Positions 23,944 to 32,777 of a DNA stretch of 64,000 bases are shown in pieces. Under the pieces are notes generated by a model. It saw only the letters and a list, made by a program, of their open reading frames with translations. It was not told where the DNA came from and did no database searches. The stretch's first letter is position 1. Each line of letters begins with the position of its first letter. The stretch covers positions 1 to 64,000 of the forward strand of contig NZ_JADPKY010000116.1 of assembly GCF_023074185.1 (NCBI RefSeq), given 5' to 3'. The position numbers and the translations under genes are program-made. This DNA comes from Bradyrhizobium sp. 132 (lineage in GTDB: Bacteria; Pseudomonadota; Alphaproteobacteria; Rhizobiales; Xanthobacteraceae).

Positions 23944-24741
23944 TCACCCTTCCACCCTATAGAGCCTCCACCTTTCCGGCACGCCCTTGAGCTGGTGCAC
24001 GCCGTGATCCCTGAAGCGGATCTCGGGCTGCGACACCAGTAGCTCCTTGACCGCGCTCGAGACCAGCACCTCGCCGGCGCGCGCTTTGGCGGCGACGCGG
24101 GTGCCGATGTGGAATGCGAGGCCGACCGCCTCAGTGCCGCTCACCGTGTATTCGCCGGCATGCAGACCAACCCTGATCTCGAGGCCGAGCGTGCGCACGG
24201 CCTTCCGGATCGCGGTCGCGCAAGAGACGCCAGCGGCGGGCTTCTTGAAGGTCGCCAGCACGCCGTCGCCCGTCGTCACGACTTCCTTGCCGCGCGAACT
24301 CTTCAGCTCCTTGCGGACCGCTGCGTAATAATGGCCCATCACCTTGGTCCAGCGGACATCGCCGAGCTTTGCCGCTTTTGCGGTGGAACCGACGATATCG
24401 ACGATCAGGATTGTGGCGAGGGCTTGCTTGAGTTCGGTGTTGCCCCCCGCGGGTCGGCGCCGGAGCACGATCGCGCCAACCAGCGGCTCATAGCGATGGT
24501 TGCGGCGCCGCGCGATCGCGGCCTTTGCATAATCCTGGGCACGCTGCGCGCTGCCGCAGCGAATTGTTTTCTCCTGCGGCAGACGCGTCCAGTAGACCTT
24601 CCGGCCGTCGCCCGCGCCCTGGACCTCGACGGCGCCCCATTTCAGGAAAATTGCCGTGCCCACGCGCCGGACACACCACGCCTTCGACGTGTATCCGGAT
24701 ATGTTCGACTGATGGAGTCCGATGCGAAGGAATTTTGGCAT
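23944..24741 (-). CDS. Class III nucleotide cyclase with an N-terminal WGR-like domain
   Basis: A 265-residue protein. Residues 1-90 (MPKFLRIGLHQSNISGYTSK, KWGAVEV, GRKVYWTRLPQEKTIRCGSA, then ARRRNHRYEPL) resemble a WGR domain, a fold usually found beside nucleic-acid enzymes. Residues 105-260 are a cyclase catalytic domain: metal Asp115 in ILIVDIVGSTAKAAKLGD and Asp159 in VVTTGDGVLATF. A homodimer would make cAMP or cGMP in the cytoplasm; the base-selecting residues do not let me decide which. It is the first of two cyclases on this strand. WGR plus cyclase is an unusual pairing. Confidence 0.72.
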   Translation of the reverse strand: MPKFLRIGLHQSNISGYTSKAWCVRRVGTAIFLKWGAVEVQGAGDGRKVYWTRLPQEKTIRCGSAQRAQDYAKAAIARRRNHRYEPLVGAIVLRRRPAGGNTELKQALATILIVDIVGSTAKAAKLGDVRWTKVMGHYYAAVRKELKSSRGKEVVTTGDGVLATFKKPAAGVSCATAIRKAVRTLGLEIRVGLHAGEYTVSGTEAVGLAFHIGTRVAAKARAGEVLVSSAVKELLVSQPEIRFRDHGVHQLKGVPERWRLYRVEG

Positions 24742-24900
24742 GAACGTGCGGCCGATCGATCAAACGCTTGGGCGGGCCTGGCGCCAAGCGTAGTCACACA
24801 ATCCTGCGTTGGCAACAGGACGCGCTTGACGCGTGCGGCGAGAGCAGCAAATCTTGCTTCCCGCGATTGGGGACACCTGCGTGGCCGCGGGCATCCCGCC

Positions 24901-26091
24901 TCAGCCGTGATACGCAAACAGCTCGATCGGCTCACTGAAGCCGCGCACCCCGTGCTCGCCCAAGCGCTCCAGATCGAACTGGCGATCGACCAGATCGGCG
25001 AAGTCGCGCGACAGCAGCACCGTCTTTCCCAATTGCTTGGTCAAAGCTTCGAGCCGCGAGGCCATGTTGACGGCGGGGCCGATCACGGTGAAGTCGAGCC
25101 GGGTGCTCGATCCGATATTGCCGTACATGACGTCGCCGACATGGACGCCGATGCCGTAGTTCAGCGGTGCGCGGCCGGTGCCGTTGTTGCGTTCGTTCAG
25201 GACGACCATGGCGCGACGGGCTTCGGTCACGGCATGCAGCAGGTTTGCGCAGGCGTTGGGCTCGCTGAGCGGGAAGATGGCGAGCAGGCCGTCGCCGATG
25301 AATTTCAGGATCTCACCGCCGTGCCGCGCGATCGGCTCCGACATCGCGTCGAAATAGTCGTTGAGCAGATCGATGACGTCGTCGCGCGGCCAGTTGTCGG
25401 AGATTTTCGTGAACTCGCGCAGATCGCAGATCATGATCGCGGCGCGCACCGTCGTGCCGGTGCCGCGCCTGGTGGCGCCGGCCAGGATGAGCTCGCCGGC
25501 GTGGGAGCCGACATAGGTCTCGAGCAGCGTCCGCGCCAGGCGGTTTTTGACGCGGATTTCGCTGACCAGCGACAGCACCGGCAATATGTTCTTGAGGGCG
25601 GCGATATGCGCGGCGTCGAAGCCGCCGGGCCGATCGGTCGCGAAGGTGACGAGATGGCGCTTGCCGAGCGTGTGATAGAGCGGCCAGGCCACGTATTCGG
25701 TCAGGCCTTTCGCGCGCATCTCGTCGTAGAGGGCGTGCTTGCGGCCGAGCGAGGGGTCGCGTTCGAGATTCTCGCGCACCTCGGTTGCGCCGTCGAACAT
25801 TTCGTTGGCGGGACTGCCGATAAATTCGGACCGCTCGCGAACGTCATAGTCGACCCGCGCGATCTCCGCCTCGCGCATGCCGTCGGACCACATGAAGCGG
25901 GCCCCGAGCCATTGCGGGTGCTGGATCAGCACGTGAAGCGTCGACCGCGCCAGCGGAATGCCGGCCTGCTGGAGCCGGATGCACATCTCGGCAAAGATGT
26001 TGTCGATGAAGCGCTGGTCGCGCGTGCCGTTGGTCAGCCAGTCGACGACGCCGTCGGACAGCGTGGCGGAGTTTTTGTCTGGCGCGGTCAT
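24901..26091 (-). CDS. Adenylate/guanylate cyclase with an N-terminal sensory region
   Basis: A 396-residue protein. Residues 1-195 form a region resembling the N-terminal part of other rhizobial cyclases (WLTNGTRDQRFIDNIFAEMC, IQHPQWLGARFMWSDGM). Residues 210-395 are the class III catalytic domain, with metal Asp223 in MICDLREFTKISD and Asp267 in FIGDGLLAIF, and LDFTVIGPAVNMASRLEALT near the end. The start at 26091 (MTAPDKNSATL) has AAGGGCAGG upstream. It is probably cytoplasmic. Its signal is unknown. It lies 159 bases upstream of the WGR-type cyclase and may share regulation. Confidence 0.9.
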   Translation of the reverse strand: MTAPDKNSATLSDGVVDWLTNGTRDQRFIDNIFAEMCIRLQQAGIPLARSTLHVLIQHPQWLGARFMWSDGMREAEIARVDYDVRERSEFIGSPANEMFDGATEVRENLERDPSLGRKHALYDEMRAKGLTEYVAWPLYHTLGKRHLVTFATDRPGGFDAAHIAALKNILPVLSLVSEIRVKNRLARTLLETYVGSHAGELILAGATRRGTGTTVRAAIMICDLREFTKISDNWPRDDVIDLLNDYFDAMSEPIARHGGEILKFIGDGLLAIFPLSEPNACANLLHAVTEARRAMVVLNERNNGTGRAPLNYGIGVHVGDVMYGNIGSSTRLDFTVIGPAVNMASRLEALTKQLGKTVLLSRDFADLVDRQFDLERLGEHGVRGFSEPIELFAYHG

Positions 26092-26205
26092 ATCCTGCCC
26101 TTCAGCGGCGGTCTGCATCAGGCCAGATATCGTGCTCCGACGCTGCGGCGTCAACCTGGCCAGATGCACGGATTGTGCGCATCGCTCGGTGGGCAGGATC
26201 GCCGT

Positions 26206-26790
26206 TCAACCGACGATCCGGATAGACCCCAGCACGGCCAGCCCCGAAACGAGCACGAGCGTCGATGCCCCGGTCAGTTCGACCTTCAACGTGTTTTCGT
26301 GCGAAATCGCAAAACCCACGCCGTCGAGACGAATGCTGCAATCGCCGGACACCGCATGGATGAGATGCGTGCCGGCGGGCAGTTGCCGCTCACCGGGCTC
26401 CCGGAGTGCCAACAGCTCGATCTCCGCCGCACCGCGCCGCGCCATCAGATTGACGACCTCGACCGGGCCGGCCTCGAGCTCGGTGACGATCTCCATCTCG
26501 CCGGTGAAGCGCACGGTCGTGAACGGCTCGCGCTCGTCGAACTCCCGCTCCGGGGCTTTGAGCACCAGCCCGCGCCCGCCGATCACCATCTGCAAGCGGT
26601 CGATGCCGGACATATGGGAGAACGGCCCGGGCGCCACGATCGGCGTGGACGCGAAGCGCCACAGTAGGCTGTCCCAATCCTTCACCGGGCTGCCTGGGCG
26701 ATGCGCATCCGCGACATCGGTAAAGATGCCGCCGCCGTTCTTCCAGGGCGAACGGGCGTAGTCTTCGGATTTCAGCAGCGTGGTTTTCAT
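26206..26790 (-). CDS. hutD: HutD/Ves family protein
   Basis: A 194-residue double-stranded beta-helix (cupin-like) protein. It begins MKTTLLKSEDYARSPWKNGG and has the family blocks WRFASTPIVAPGPFSHMSGI, DRLQMVIGGRGLVLKA and GDCSIRLDGVGFAISHEN. HutD occurs in histidine-utilisation loci, where its biochemical job is not settled; Ves is a cold-linked relative. No hut gene is nearby, so the link to histidine is not supported by context. It begins with ATG at 26790. Confidence 0.85.
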   Translation of the reverse strand: MKTTLLKSEDYARSPWKNGGGIFTDVADAHRPGSPVKDWDSLLWRFASTPIVAPGPFSHMSGIDRLQMVIGGRGLVLKAPEREFDEREPFTTVRFTGEMEIVTELEAGPVEVVNLMARRGAAEIELLALREPGERQLPAGTHLIHAVSGDCSIRLDGVGFAISHENTLKVELTGASTLVLVSGLAVLGSIRIVG

Positions 26791-26835
26791 TGGTATGGGC
26801 GTCCGACGGGGATCACCCGCACATCGTTAATCATC

Positions 26836-27351
26836 TCACACCTTCGCGTCGAGCCTGCTGCTCAGCTCGTTGACGAGCGAATCCACGAACTGGTTCTGAT
26901 AGGCCGAGATGCCGCTGAAATACACGGGGCCGCCGGCCTGCACCAGCATGCCGCCGCCGGAGATGGCGGCATCTTTGGCTCCGCCTTCGGACTTGGCATC
27001 GAGCTGGCCCATAGCGTCGTTGAGCTGCGCGGAGGTCTTGTCGTCCATCTCACCATTGGCCTGAAGCGTGGCAAGCAGCGACTGATAGGCACTGCCGAGA
27101 TCGGCTCCCGTAACTGTCTCGGCCGTGGCGGAGAAGGTGCCGTTGGTCTTGCCGGAATAGCTCTTGTAGGTCAGCGTCTCCGTGCTGGTGCCGTCGGCAT
27201 TGGCTTTGCTGTCGAGCATCAGCTCGAACGCGCTGCCATAGGCGCCCGTCGTCAGCATGTTCGGATCGTTCGGATTCTTGTTCTTGCCCGCGCCTGATTT
27301 GTCGGAGCCTGCGGTCCAGTTCGGCGGGACGGTGTAGCTGACGCTGGTCAC
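26836..27351 (-). CDS. Hypothetical protein, Gly/Ser/Asn rich
   Basis: A 171-residue protein of low-complexity composition: VPPNWTAGSDKSGAGKNKNP, NDPNMLTTGAYGSAFELMLD, STETLTYKSYSGKTNGTFSA and QNQFVDSLVNELSSRLDAKV. No signal peptide is seen. A GTG at 27351 with AGGA eight bases upstream is preferred over an ATG at 27384 that lacks a ribosome site. The N-terminal part looks disordered and the C-terminal part helical. I recognise no family; secreted effectors and surface proteins can look like this, but there is no direct evidence. Confidence 0.6.
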   Translation of the reverse strand: MTSVSYTVPPNWTAGSDKSGAGKNKNPNDPNMLTTGAYGSAFELMLDSKANADGTSTETLTYKSYSGKTNGTFSATAETVTGADLGSAYQSLLATLQANGEMDDKTSAQLNDAMGQLDAKSEGGAKDAAISGGGMLVQAGGPVYFSGISAYQNQFVDSLVNELSSRLDAKV

Positions 27352-27550
27352 GTCGTCATTCCTGTGTTCATTGCGCGGAAACATTTAGCAATTTTTGTGC
27401 CAGCGAAGGATCAGTTGATTTGCCTCGACTTTCTTCTCCGGAGCTGGCGGGCAGACGTTGCCGCGTCGTGCAACGCTGCAAAAAATGCCCGGCAGTTTGA
27501 TCCCACCGCGTGATTGCCCGAGGCTTGCGTCATTGCAGCGGTAGGGCTGC

Positions 27551-28705
27551 TCACTCGCCCTTGCCGCTCTTCAGCTTCGGCAGCGTCTCGACGATCTTCT
27601 GCTTGCCGTCGACGATCTCGGCGAGAAAACTGGCGCGGTCGATGTCGCCGTTCTGGTCCCAGCTTGCCTCCATCAGCATGCCAGGCGCCTTGTCCGGCGC
27701 CAGCGCCAGGCCCTTCATCGCGGCGCCAAACGCCTTGCTGTCGAACTTTCCGATTTTCTCGGTGACGTATTTGACGAGATAGACGGCGGTGTAGCCCTTG
27801 ATGCCGTTATGGTCGGGCCGGTATTTGTAGCGCTCGCTGAACTTCCTGGTGAAATCCTCGATCGCCGGCACCGGTGCATCGGCGGAAAGGCCGACATGGC
27901 CGCGCACGCCGTTGGCGGCGGGACCGGCGAGCTCGACCACCTTCTGGCTGAGCAGCGTGGTCTCGCCGAACAGCGGGGTCGAAAGACCCTGCCGCTTCGC
28001 CTCGATCAGAAAGCGGGCGCTCTCCTCCTCGTTGGTGTAGACGAAAACGGCGTCGGCCTTGGCGCCCTTGAGCTTGATCACGTCGGAGCCGAAATCGACC
28101 TGGCCCTGCTCGGTGGAGATGTCGGCCGCGATCTCGATATTGCGCGCCTTTATCTCCTTGGCGAAATTGTCGTGGCCGCCCTTGCCGAAATCATTGTTGA
28201 CCCAGACCAGCGCAACCGTCTTCACCTTGAGCTTGTCGTGCAGATAGTTGGCGATCTTCGGCATCGAGAATTGCTGGCCGAAGGCGGTGCGGAACACCCA
28301 GGGGTTTCCTTGCGTGGTGATGTCGGCCGCCTCGGCGCCGACGATCTGCGGGATCTCGGCTTGTTGCGTCAGCGCCATGTTGACCTTGACCGAGCCGGAA
28401 TAGATCGGCCCGAGCACGACATAGGGATCCCTGTCCAAAACCTTCTGCACCTGCGCACGCGAGACGCCGGGGTTGCTCTGGGTATCCAGATGCTCGGTCT
28501 GGATCTTTCGGCCCAGGATGCCGCCGGCAGTGTTGATCTCGTCAACGGCGAGCGCGACGCCGTCGCGCCAGTTGGTGCCCGACACCGCGCCGGGGCCGGA
28601 GAGCTCGATGACATCGGGGATGTAGACCGTGCTCTGCGCCTGCGCGCCATTTGCGCCTAGCGCTGCCGCGATCGCCATGACGGCCGTCCCTGCAAGGTGC
28701 CTCAT
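27551..28705 (-). CDS. Branched-chain amino-acid-type ABC substrate-binding protein
   Basis: A 384-residue periplasmic binding protein (peripla_BP_6). Signal peptide (MRHLAGTAVMAIAAALGANG, AQA), then VYIPDVIELSGPGAVSGTNW and DGVALAVDEINTAGGILGRK, then the second-lobe block ALVWVNNDFGKGGHDNFAKE. It starts after GGGGAGGAG. It is the third gene of an operon with the aroE-like dehydrogenase and the amidohydrolase, so its ligand may be an aromatic or alicyclic acid (inference). No permease or ATPase gene accompanies it. Confidence 0.88.
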   Translation of the reverse strand: MRHLAGTAVMAIAAALGANGAQAQSTVYIPDVIELSGPGAVSGTNWRDGVALAVDEINTAGGILGRKIQTEHLDTQSNPGVSRAQVQKVLDRDPYVVLGPIYSGSVKVNMALTQQAEIPQIVGAEAADITTQGNPWVFRTAFGQQFSMPKIANYLHDKLKVKTVALVWVNNDFGKGGHDNFAKEIKARNIEIAADISTEQGQVDFGSDVIKLKGAKADAVFVYTNEEESARFLIEAKRQGLSTPLFGETTLLSQKVVELAGPAANGVRGHVGLSADAPVPAIEDFTRKFSERYKYRPDHNGIKGYTAVYLVKYVTEKIGKFDSKAFGAAMKGLALAPDKAPGMLMEASWDQNGDIDRASFLAEIVDGKQKIVETLPKLKSGKGE

Positions 28706-28731
28706 GATGTCTCCTCCCCTATGTTGCCTTG

Positions 28732-29577
28732 TTATGCTTGATCTGCCGCGCCGTCGAAGCCGAGCAGCCTTGCCGGCGTGCGCCAGAGCAGGCGGTGCTG
28801 GTCGTCCGGATCCGGAAACAGTTTTGTCAGCACCGCGAGCAGCGGCCCGTAGTCAAGCCGTTCGGCTGCGCGCAGGAACGGATAGTCCGAGCCCCAGACG
28901 CAGCGATCGAGCGTGAAGGCTTCGACCAGTGCGGCGATGAACGGCCAGGTGTCCTCATAAGGATGTGCCTGCTGCGAGAACTTGTAATAGCCGGACAGCT
29001 TGACATGCGCGTCGCGCTCGCGGCCGATCGCCAGCAGCGCCTGGAATGCTTTGCCCGTCACGCCCTGCGCGACCGAGGGACGACCGCAATGGTCGAACAC
29101 CAGGCGCACATGTGATTTTTCGATCAGCGGCAGAAGGTCGAGCAGCTGGTCCTGCTCGACCTGGATCTGGAGGAACAGGCCGAGCCTGGTCAGCTTCTCC
29201 AGCAGCGGCGCGGTGTCGCGATAATAATCGGCGCCGTGGAACGGCACGTTGAAGGCGACGCCGATCGCGCCGGCCGCCTTCAAGCGTTCGAGCTCGCTGA
29301 TACCGACGTCGTTCTCGACCACGGCGACACCCTTGAAGCGGCCGCCACCCTGACTCAGGGTATCGATCAGGATTCGGCTGTCGCTGCCATAACCGGTGTT
29401 GGTGGCGACGATCAGCGCGTGCTTGATGTCGAAGGCGTCGAACACGCGGATGAGCTGTGACGCGGGCGCGATCTCCTGCCCGCTCGGACGGTATGGCGTG
29501 TCGTCCGAATAGGGAAAGCGGACGGGATCGATGGCGTGGACGTGGCAATCGATCCTGGGGGACGCCGGCAGTGTCAT
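28732..29577 (-). CDS. Amidohydrolase, 2-pyrone-4,6-dicarboxylate lactonase-like
   Basis: A 281-residue TIM-barrel metal hydrolase. It has the N-terminal metal motif RIDCHVHAID, a central RLVFDHCGRPSVAQG, and the C-terminal VWGSDYPFLRA, the set seen in the amidohydrolase-2 family around 2-pyrone-4,6-dicarboxylate hydrolase. The family opens lactone rings or decarboxylates aromatic-catabolism intermediates. GGGGAG precedes the ATG at 29577. Placement between an aroE-like dehydrogenase and a binding protein suggests use of quinate, shikimate or a lignin-derived aromatic, but the reaction is not proven. Confidence 0.8.
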   Translation of the reverse strand: MTLPASPRIDCHVHAIDPVRFPYSDDTPYRPSGQEIAPASQLIRVFDAFDIKHALIVATNTGYGSDSRILIDTLSQGGGRFKGVAVVENDVGISELERLKAAGAIGVAFNVPFHGADYYRDTAPLLEKLTRLGLFLQIQVEQDQLLDLLPLIEKSHVRLVFDHCGRPSVAQGVTGKAFQALLAIGRERDAHVKLSGYYKFSQQAHPYEDTWPFIAALVEAFTLDRCVWGSDYPFLRAAERLDYGPLLAVLTKLFPDPDDQHRLLWRTPARLLGFDGAADQA

Positions 29578-29602
29578 GGCGCAGAACTCCCCATTGTGCG
29601 TG

Positions 29603-30445
29603 TCAGAACGTCGCTTCGATCGCCTTGATCAGCGCGGGCGTCACGTCGGGCATCACGCCGAACCAGGCCTTGAAGGCGAGCCGGGCCTGGTTGAGCAGGA
29701 GGCCGAGCCCGTTCACGGTCATGCAGCCGCGCGCACGCGCGTCAGCCAGGAACGGCGTCTCCAGCGGCGTGTAGATGAGATCGGCGGTGAGCGTTTCGGG
29801 CCTCAAGCGCGACAGATCGATCTCCAGCGCGCTCTTGCCGACCATGCCACGATCGGTGCAGTTGACGAGGAGGGCGACATCGCCGAGCGCCGCGCCGCGA
29901 TCGTCCCAGGCAACCGGGCGGATGGCGGAACCGAAGTCGTTTGCAAGGGCCTGCGCCTTCTCCGCCGTGCGGTTGGCGATGCGTATCTCGCGCGCGCCGT
30001 TTTCGAGCAGCGCCACGACCACAGCACGCGATGCGCCGCCGGCGCCCAACAAAAGAATCGGCCCGGCGTCGCCGCGCCAGTCGGGCCTGGCATCGCGCAG
30101 GCTCTGGACAAAACCGTTGCCGTCATTGTTGAAGCCGGAGAGCGTGCCGTCTTCTTCGACGACGATGGTGTTGACGGCACCGATGCGCCTCGCGGTCTCG
30201 TTGACGTGGTCGAGCAGCGGCATCGCCGTCTGCTTGTGCGGCATGGTGACGTTGCATCCGCGGAAGCCGAGCGCGACAAGTCCGCGGAGCGCATCCTCCA
30301 GCCGCTCCGGCCCCACCGCGAGCGGGACATAGGCGCCGCGGATGCCGTGGGCCTTCAGCCAGTAATTGTGAATGACGGGCGAGCGCGAATGCGCGACCGG
30401 CATGCCGATCACGCCCGCCAAACCAAACCCATCCGCCTGCGGCAT
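29603..30445 (-). CDS. aroE: Shikimate dehydrogenase family protein
   Basis: A 280-residue enzyme of the AroE/YdiB/quinate dehydrogenase family. N-terminal substrate domain: GLAGVIGMPVAHSRSPVIHN, then the catalytic Lys in GCNVTMPHKQTAMPLLDHV, and the conserved NDGNGF. C-terminal NAD(P) domain: ILLLGAGGASRAVVVALLEN, then REIRIANRT, which has no Arg directly after the strand in a way that would prove NADPH. The start at 30445 (MPQADGFGLAG) is chosen since upstream residues are atypical. It heads an operon with an amidohydrolase and a binding protein, so it may be a catabolic paralog instead of the biosynthetic aroE. Confidence 0.85.
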   Translation of the reverse strand: MPQADGFGLAGVIGMPVAHSRSPVIHNYWLKAHGIRGAYVPLAVGPERLEDALRGLVALGFRGCNVTMPHKQTAMPLLDHVNETARRIGAVNTIVVEEDGTLSGFNNDGNGFVQSLRDARPDWRGDAGPILLLGAGGASRAVVVALLENGAREIRIANRTAEKAQALANDFGSAIRPVAWDDRGAALGDVALLVNCTDRGMVGKSALEIDLSRLRPETLTADLIYTPLETPFLADARARGCMTVNGLGLLLNQARLAFKAWFGVMPDVTPALIKAIEATF

Positions 30446-30756
30446 GCTGCGCTTCCACCCAAACCGCGCCCTTCGGCGCGCGACCATTTTATTTGGTCAA
30501 TTGTACAAATCATTAGAGGGAATGGCTATCGCGCGCAATCTGAATCTCGGGATGGCGGTACGGATGGAAACCGGCGTCGGCCAACTGAGGGGCCGCCTCC
30601 TCTTGCCCTTGTCCGGTGGAATTTAGGTCAGAAGTACACCCCTTTTTGGTGCCTTGCACGAAGTTCGGAGTACCGTAATAATCCATACATTGGGTTATCC
30701 GTTCGCGCTTCGGCTAGGCAATTGCGTAACGCGCTCCTTTCAGTGGGAGAATTGCA
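30446..30756. other. Intergenic region upstream of aroE-like gene
   Basis: This 311-base stretch should carry the promoter of the minus-strand aroE operon (an AT-rich patch with TTTATTTGGTCAATTG near 30487) and that of the small plus-strand gene at 30757. I see no gene, repeat or terminator here. Confidence 0.4.
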
Positions 30757-30954
30757 ATGCCCGTGTTGGACTTGCCGCACTGGTTGATGATTGCAGGCTC
30801 CGCGTTGGTATTGGGCGGGCTCATTGGCTTAGGGGTTAACCGCAACAAGCAAGTTGAGACCGATCCCATTCTGCTCCCGGGCGACTTAACGGCATGGAGA
30901 GCCGAGGGATCAGAGACCTCGGGCATTGCGGCCGCCCGGGATTCGCACAGGTGA
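30757..30954 (+). CDS. Small single-span membrane protein
   Basis: A 65-residue protein: MPVLDLPHWLMIAGSALVLG, GLIGLGVNRNKQ, then a polar acidic tail. Residues 8-27 make one membrane span. GGGAGA nine bases upstream supports the start. No family recognised, and it stands alone, 55 bases before the next plus-strand gene. Confidence 0.5.
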   Translation: MPVLDLPHWLMIAGSALVLGGLIGLGVNRNKQVETDPILLPGDLTAWRAEGSETSGIAAARDSHR

Positions 30955-31009
30955 GCACTGACGACTTGCGCCCGTGGCCAATTCCGCGGAGCAAACTCTG
31001 GAGAGTCAT

Positions 31010-31309
31010 ATGGCCCTGCACTTTGCTCGCATCGATACTCCGGTGAATGAGCTTGAAATCTGGATGGCATGCAGCGGCGGATTTTCGTTTGTGATCAGTA
31101 ACGAAAACCGCACCGGTCCTGGCCTTCACGGAAAGCCGGGCCTGGTTGCCTCATGGCGACCCGTCCAGGTGAACAAGTCCGCAATCAAACTTGGCGGCTC
31201 ACCCTTCAATACCTTCGCTGAAGCCGAGAAGGCGTGCGAGGCTCTCCTGAAAGCACTTGAGCAGATGAACGCATTGCAAACCCGAACGATTGCGGCCTCG
31301 CCGCAATGA
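31010..31309 (+). CDS. Small hypothetical protein
   Basis: A 99-residue protein (MALHFARIDTPVNELEIWMA, CSGGFSFVISNENRTGPGLH, ...GGSPFNTFAEAEKACEALLK). Alternating strands followed by one helix suggest a small alpha/beta fold like DUF2188-type proteins, but I am not sure. GGAGAG four bases before the ATG at 31010 fixes the start. No membrane segment. Function unknown. Confidence 0.6.
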   Translation: MALHFARIDTPVNELEIWMACSGGFSFVISNENRTGPGLHGKPGLVASWRPVQVNKSAIKLGGSPFNTFAEAEKACEALLKALEQMNALQTRTIAASPQ

Positions 31310-31369
31310 AGAGAGGCCTCTGCTTCGGCGGGTGCGTCCAATTCCGCGGTGCAGGATTGCGCTTGCGTC

Positions 31370-32215
31370 TTACATTCCGCTCAAACCACTATCCACCGCG
31401 AGCGTTTGCGCGGTGACGTAGACGCTCTCGTCCGAGAGGAAGAACAGCACGGCGTAGGCGACTTCCCAGGCTGTCGCCTGGCGGCCGAAGGGGACGTGGC
31501 CCTTGCCGCGGTTGGGTCGGCCGGCGCCGGCCTCGCGGCCATTCGGCGTGTCGATGAGGCCGGGATAGACAAGATTGGCGCGGATGCCGCGGCGCGATCC
31601 GAGATGGGCGATGTTGCGCATCAAGCCGCCGAGCGCGGCTTTCGATGAATCATACACCGCCATCTGCGAGCCGGCCTTCAGTGCGGCGATCGAGGAGATG
31701 AACACGACGGCACCGCCATCGTCGAACTTCGGCATCGCGGCGCGGCAGCACAGCATCGGGCCGCGGACGTTGACGTCGTAGATCCTGTTCCACTCCTCGG
31801 GGCTGACGGCATCGAGGCCGACCTTGCCGAAGGTGCCGATATTGAGCACCATGCCGTCGAGGCCGCCCATGGCGCGATGCGCCTCGTCGATCATGCGCAC
31901 GACGTCGGCTTCGGACGTGACGTCGGCCGCGATCGCAAAAGCTTCGCGGCCTTCGTCCGTGATGCGCTTCACCGTCTGCTCGGCCGAGGTGTGGTTGAGG
32001 TCGGCGACCGCAACCTTCGCGCCTTCGCGGGCGCAAAGAATGCTCATGGCGCGGCCATTGCCGATCGGATCGGTGGCGGCGTCGAACACGCGTTGTCCAC
32101 CGCCGACGATCAGGATGCGGCGCCCTTTGAGACGTCCCCTGCCCGGCGCTTCGCCCAATGACTCGGCGCTTGGCGGGCGGACGTAACGGTCCGGCTTGCT
32201 ATCGGTATCCGTCAT
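31370..32215 (-). CDS. Short-chain dehydrogenase/reductase (SDR)
   Basis: A 281-residue NAD(P)-dependent oxidoreductase. The nucleotide-binding strand reads RRILIVGGGQRVFDAATDPI, a looser version of TGxxxGxG. Other motifs: NIGTFGKVGLD near residue 125 and the catalytic Ser and Tyr-x3-Lys in FISSIAALKAG and AVYDSSKAALGG. The substrate is a hydroxy or keto compound, unknown here. It is the last gene of the tetR-CMD-SDR group; its start lies one base before the CMD stop, so the two are tightly linked, and it should fall under TetR control. Confidence 0.88.
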   Translation of the reverse strand: MTDTDSKPDRYVRPPSAESLGEAPGRGRLKGRRILIVGGGQRVFDAATDPIGNGRAMSILCAREGAKVAVADLNHTSAEQTVKRITDEGREAFAIAADVTSEADVVRMIDEAHRAMGGLDGMVLNIGTFGKVGLDAVSPEEWNRIYDVNVRGPMLCCRAAMPKFDDGGAVVFISSIAALKAGSQMAVYDSSKAALGGLMRNIAHLGSRRGIRANLVYPGLIDTPNGREAGAGRPNRGKGHVPFGRQATAWEVAYAVLFFLSDESVYVTAQTLAVDSGLSGM

Positions 32216-32216
32216 C

Positions 32217-32777
32217 TCAGGCGCCCGGCTTCTTGCCGCCGTCGTAGACTTTCATGCCGGCGGCAGGATCGAGATCGGTCTCGGTCGCCTCGGTGAGACG
32301 CGCCATCATCATGTAGAAGCCGAGGGCGACGATGGATTCGACGATCTCCTGGTCGCTGAAGTGTTTTCGCGCGGCAGCGAACGTGGCTTCGGGAACGCGG
32401 ACGTTCTCGACTACCTCGCGGCCGAGCTTCAGCAGCGCGCGCTGGGCATCGCTTAAGCCGGCGGCATCGTAGTCGGCGCGTTCGACCGCATCGATCTGTG
32501 CTTGCGTGCAGCCGACGCCAAGCGCGATCGGCACGTGCTGGCGCCATTCATAGGCGCCGCCTTCGAGCTGCGCGGCCTGCAGGATCAGGAGCTCGCGGTT
32601 GACAGCGCTGAGCTTCTGCTTGTGCAAGATCGAATTGCCGAGCCGCATCGCCGGGATCATGTTGGCCTCGGCGTGGGCCATCATGCGGAAAATATTCAGC
32701 TTGACCGGCATGCGGTCGAACGAAGCGCGGATGTCGCCGCTGGTCGTCTCCGGATCAATCAGGGGCAGCCTTGCCAC
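32217..32777 (-). CDS. Carboxymuconolactone decarboxylase-family protein
   Basis: A 186-residue all-helical protein of the CMD/AhpD family: LPLIDPETTSGDIRASFDRM, AVNRELLILQAAQLEGGAYE, QHVPIALGVGCTQAQIDAVE. Only one of the paired catalytic cysteines of true AhpD is obvious (GVGCTQ), so peroxidase activity is doubtful; the decarboxylase-type role is also unproven. A GTG at 32777 with GGGAGAG is the best start and overlaps the tetR 3' end by 23 bases. Its place between tetR and the SDR suggests a role in catabolism of the inducing compound. Confidence 0.82.
   Translation of the reverse strand: MARLPLIDPETTSGDIRASFDRMPVKLNIFRMMAHAEANMIPAMRLGNSILHKQKLSAVNRELLILQAAQLEGGAYEWRQHVPIALGVGCTQAQIDAVERADYDAAGLSDAQRALLKLGREVVENVRVPEATFAAARKHFSDQEIVESIVALGFYMMMARLTEATETDLDPAAGMKVYDGGKKPGA

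Noticed and set aside
24109..26667. A plus-strand open frame of 852 codons across the two cyclase genes and hutD
   Set aside because: It is antisense to three well-supported genes and has no domain of its own; long antisense frames are expected in high-GC DNA.
29531..30787. Plus-strand open frame of 418 codons opposite the aroE-like gene
   Set aside because: Antisense shadow with an Arg- and Asp-rich composition and no recognisable motif.
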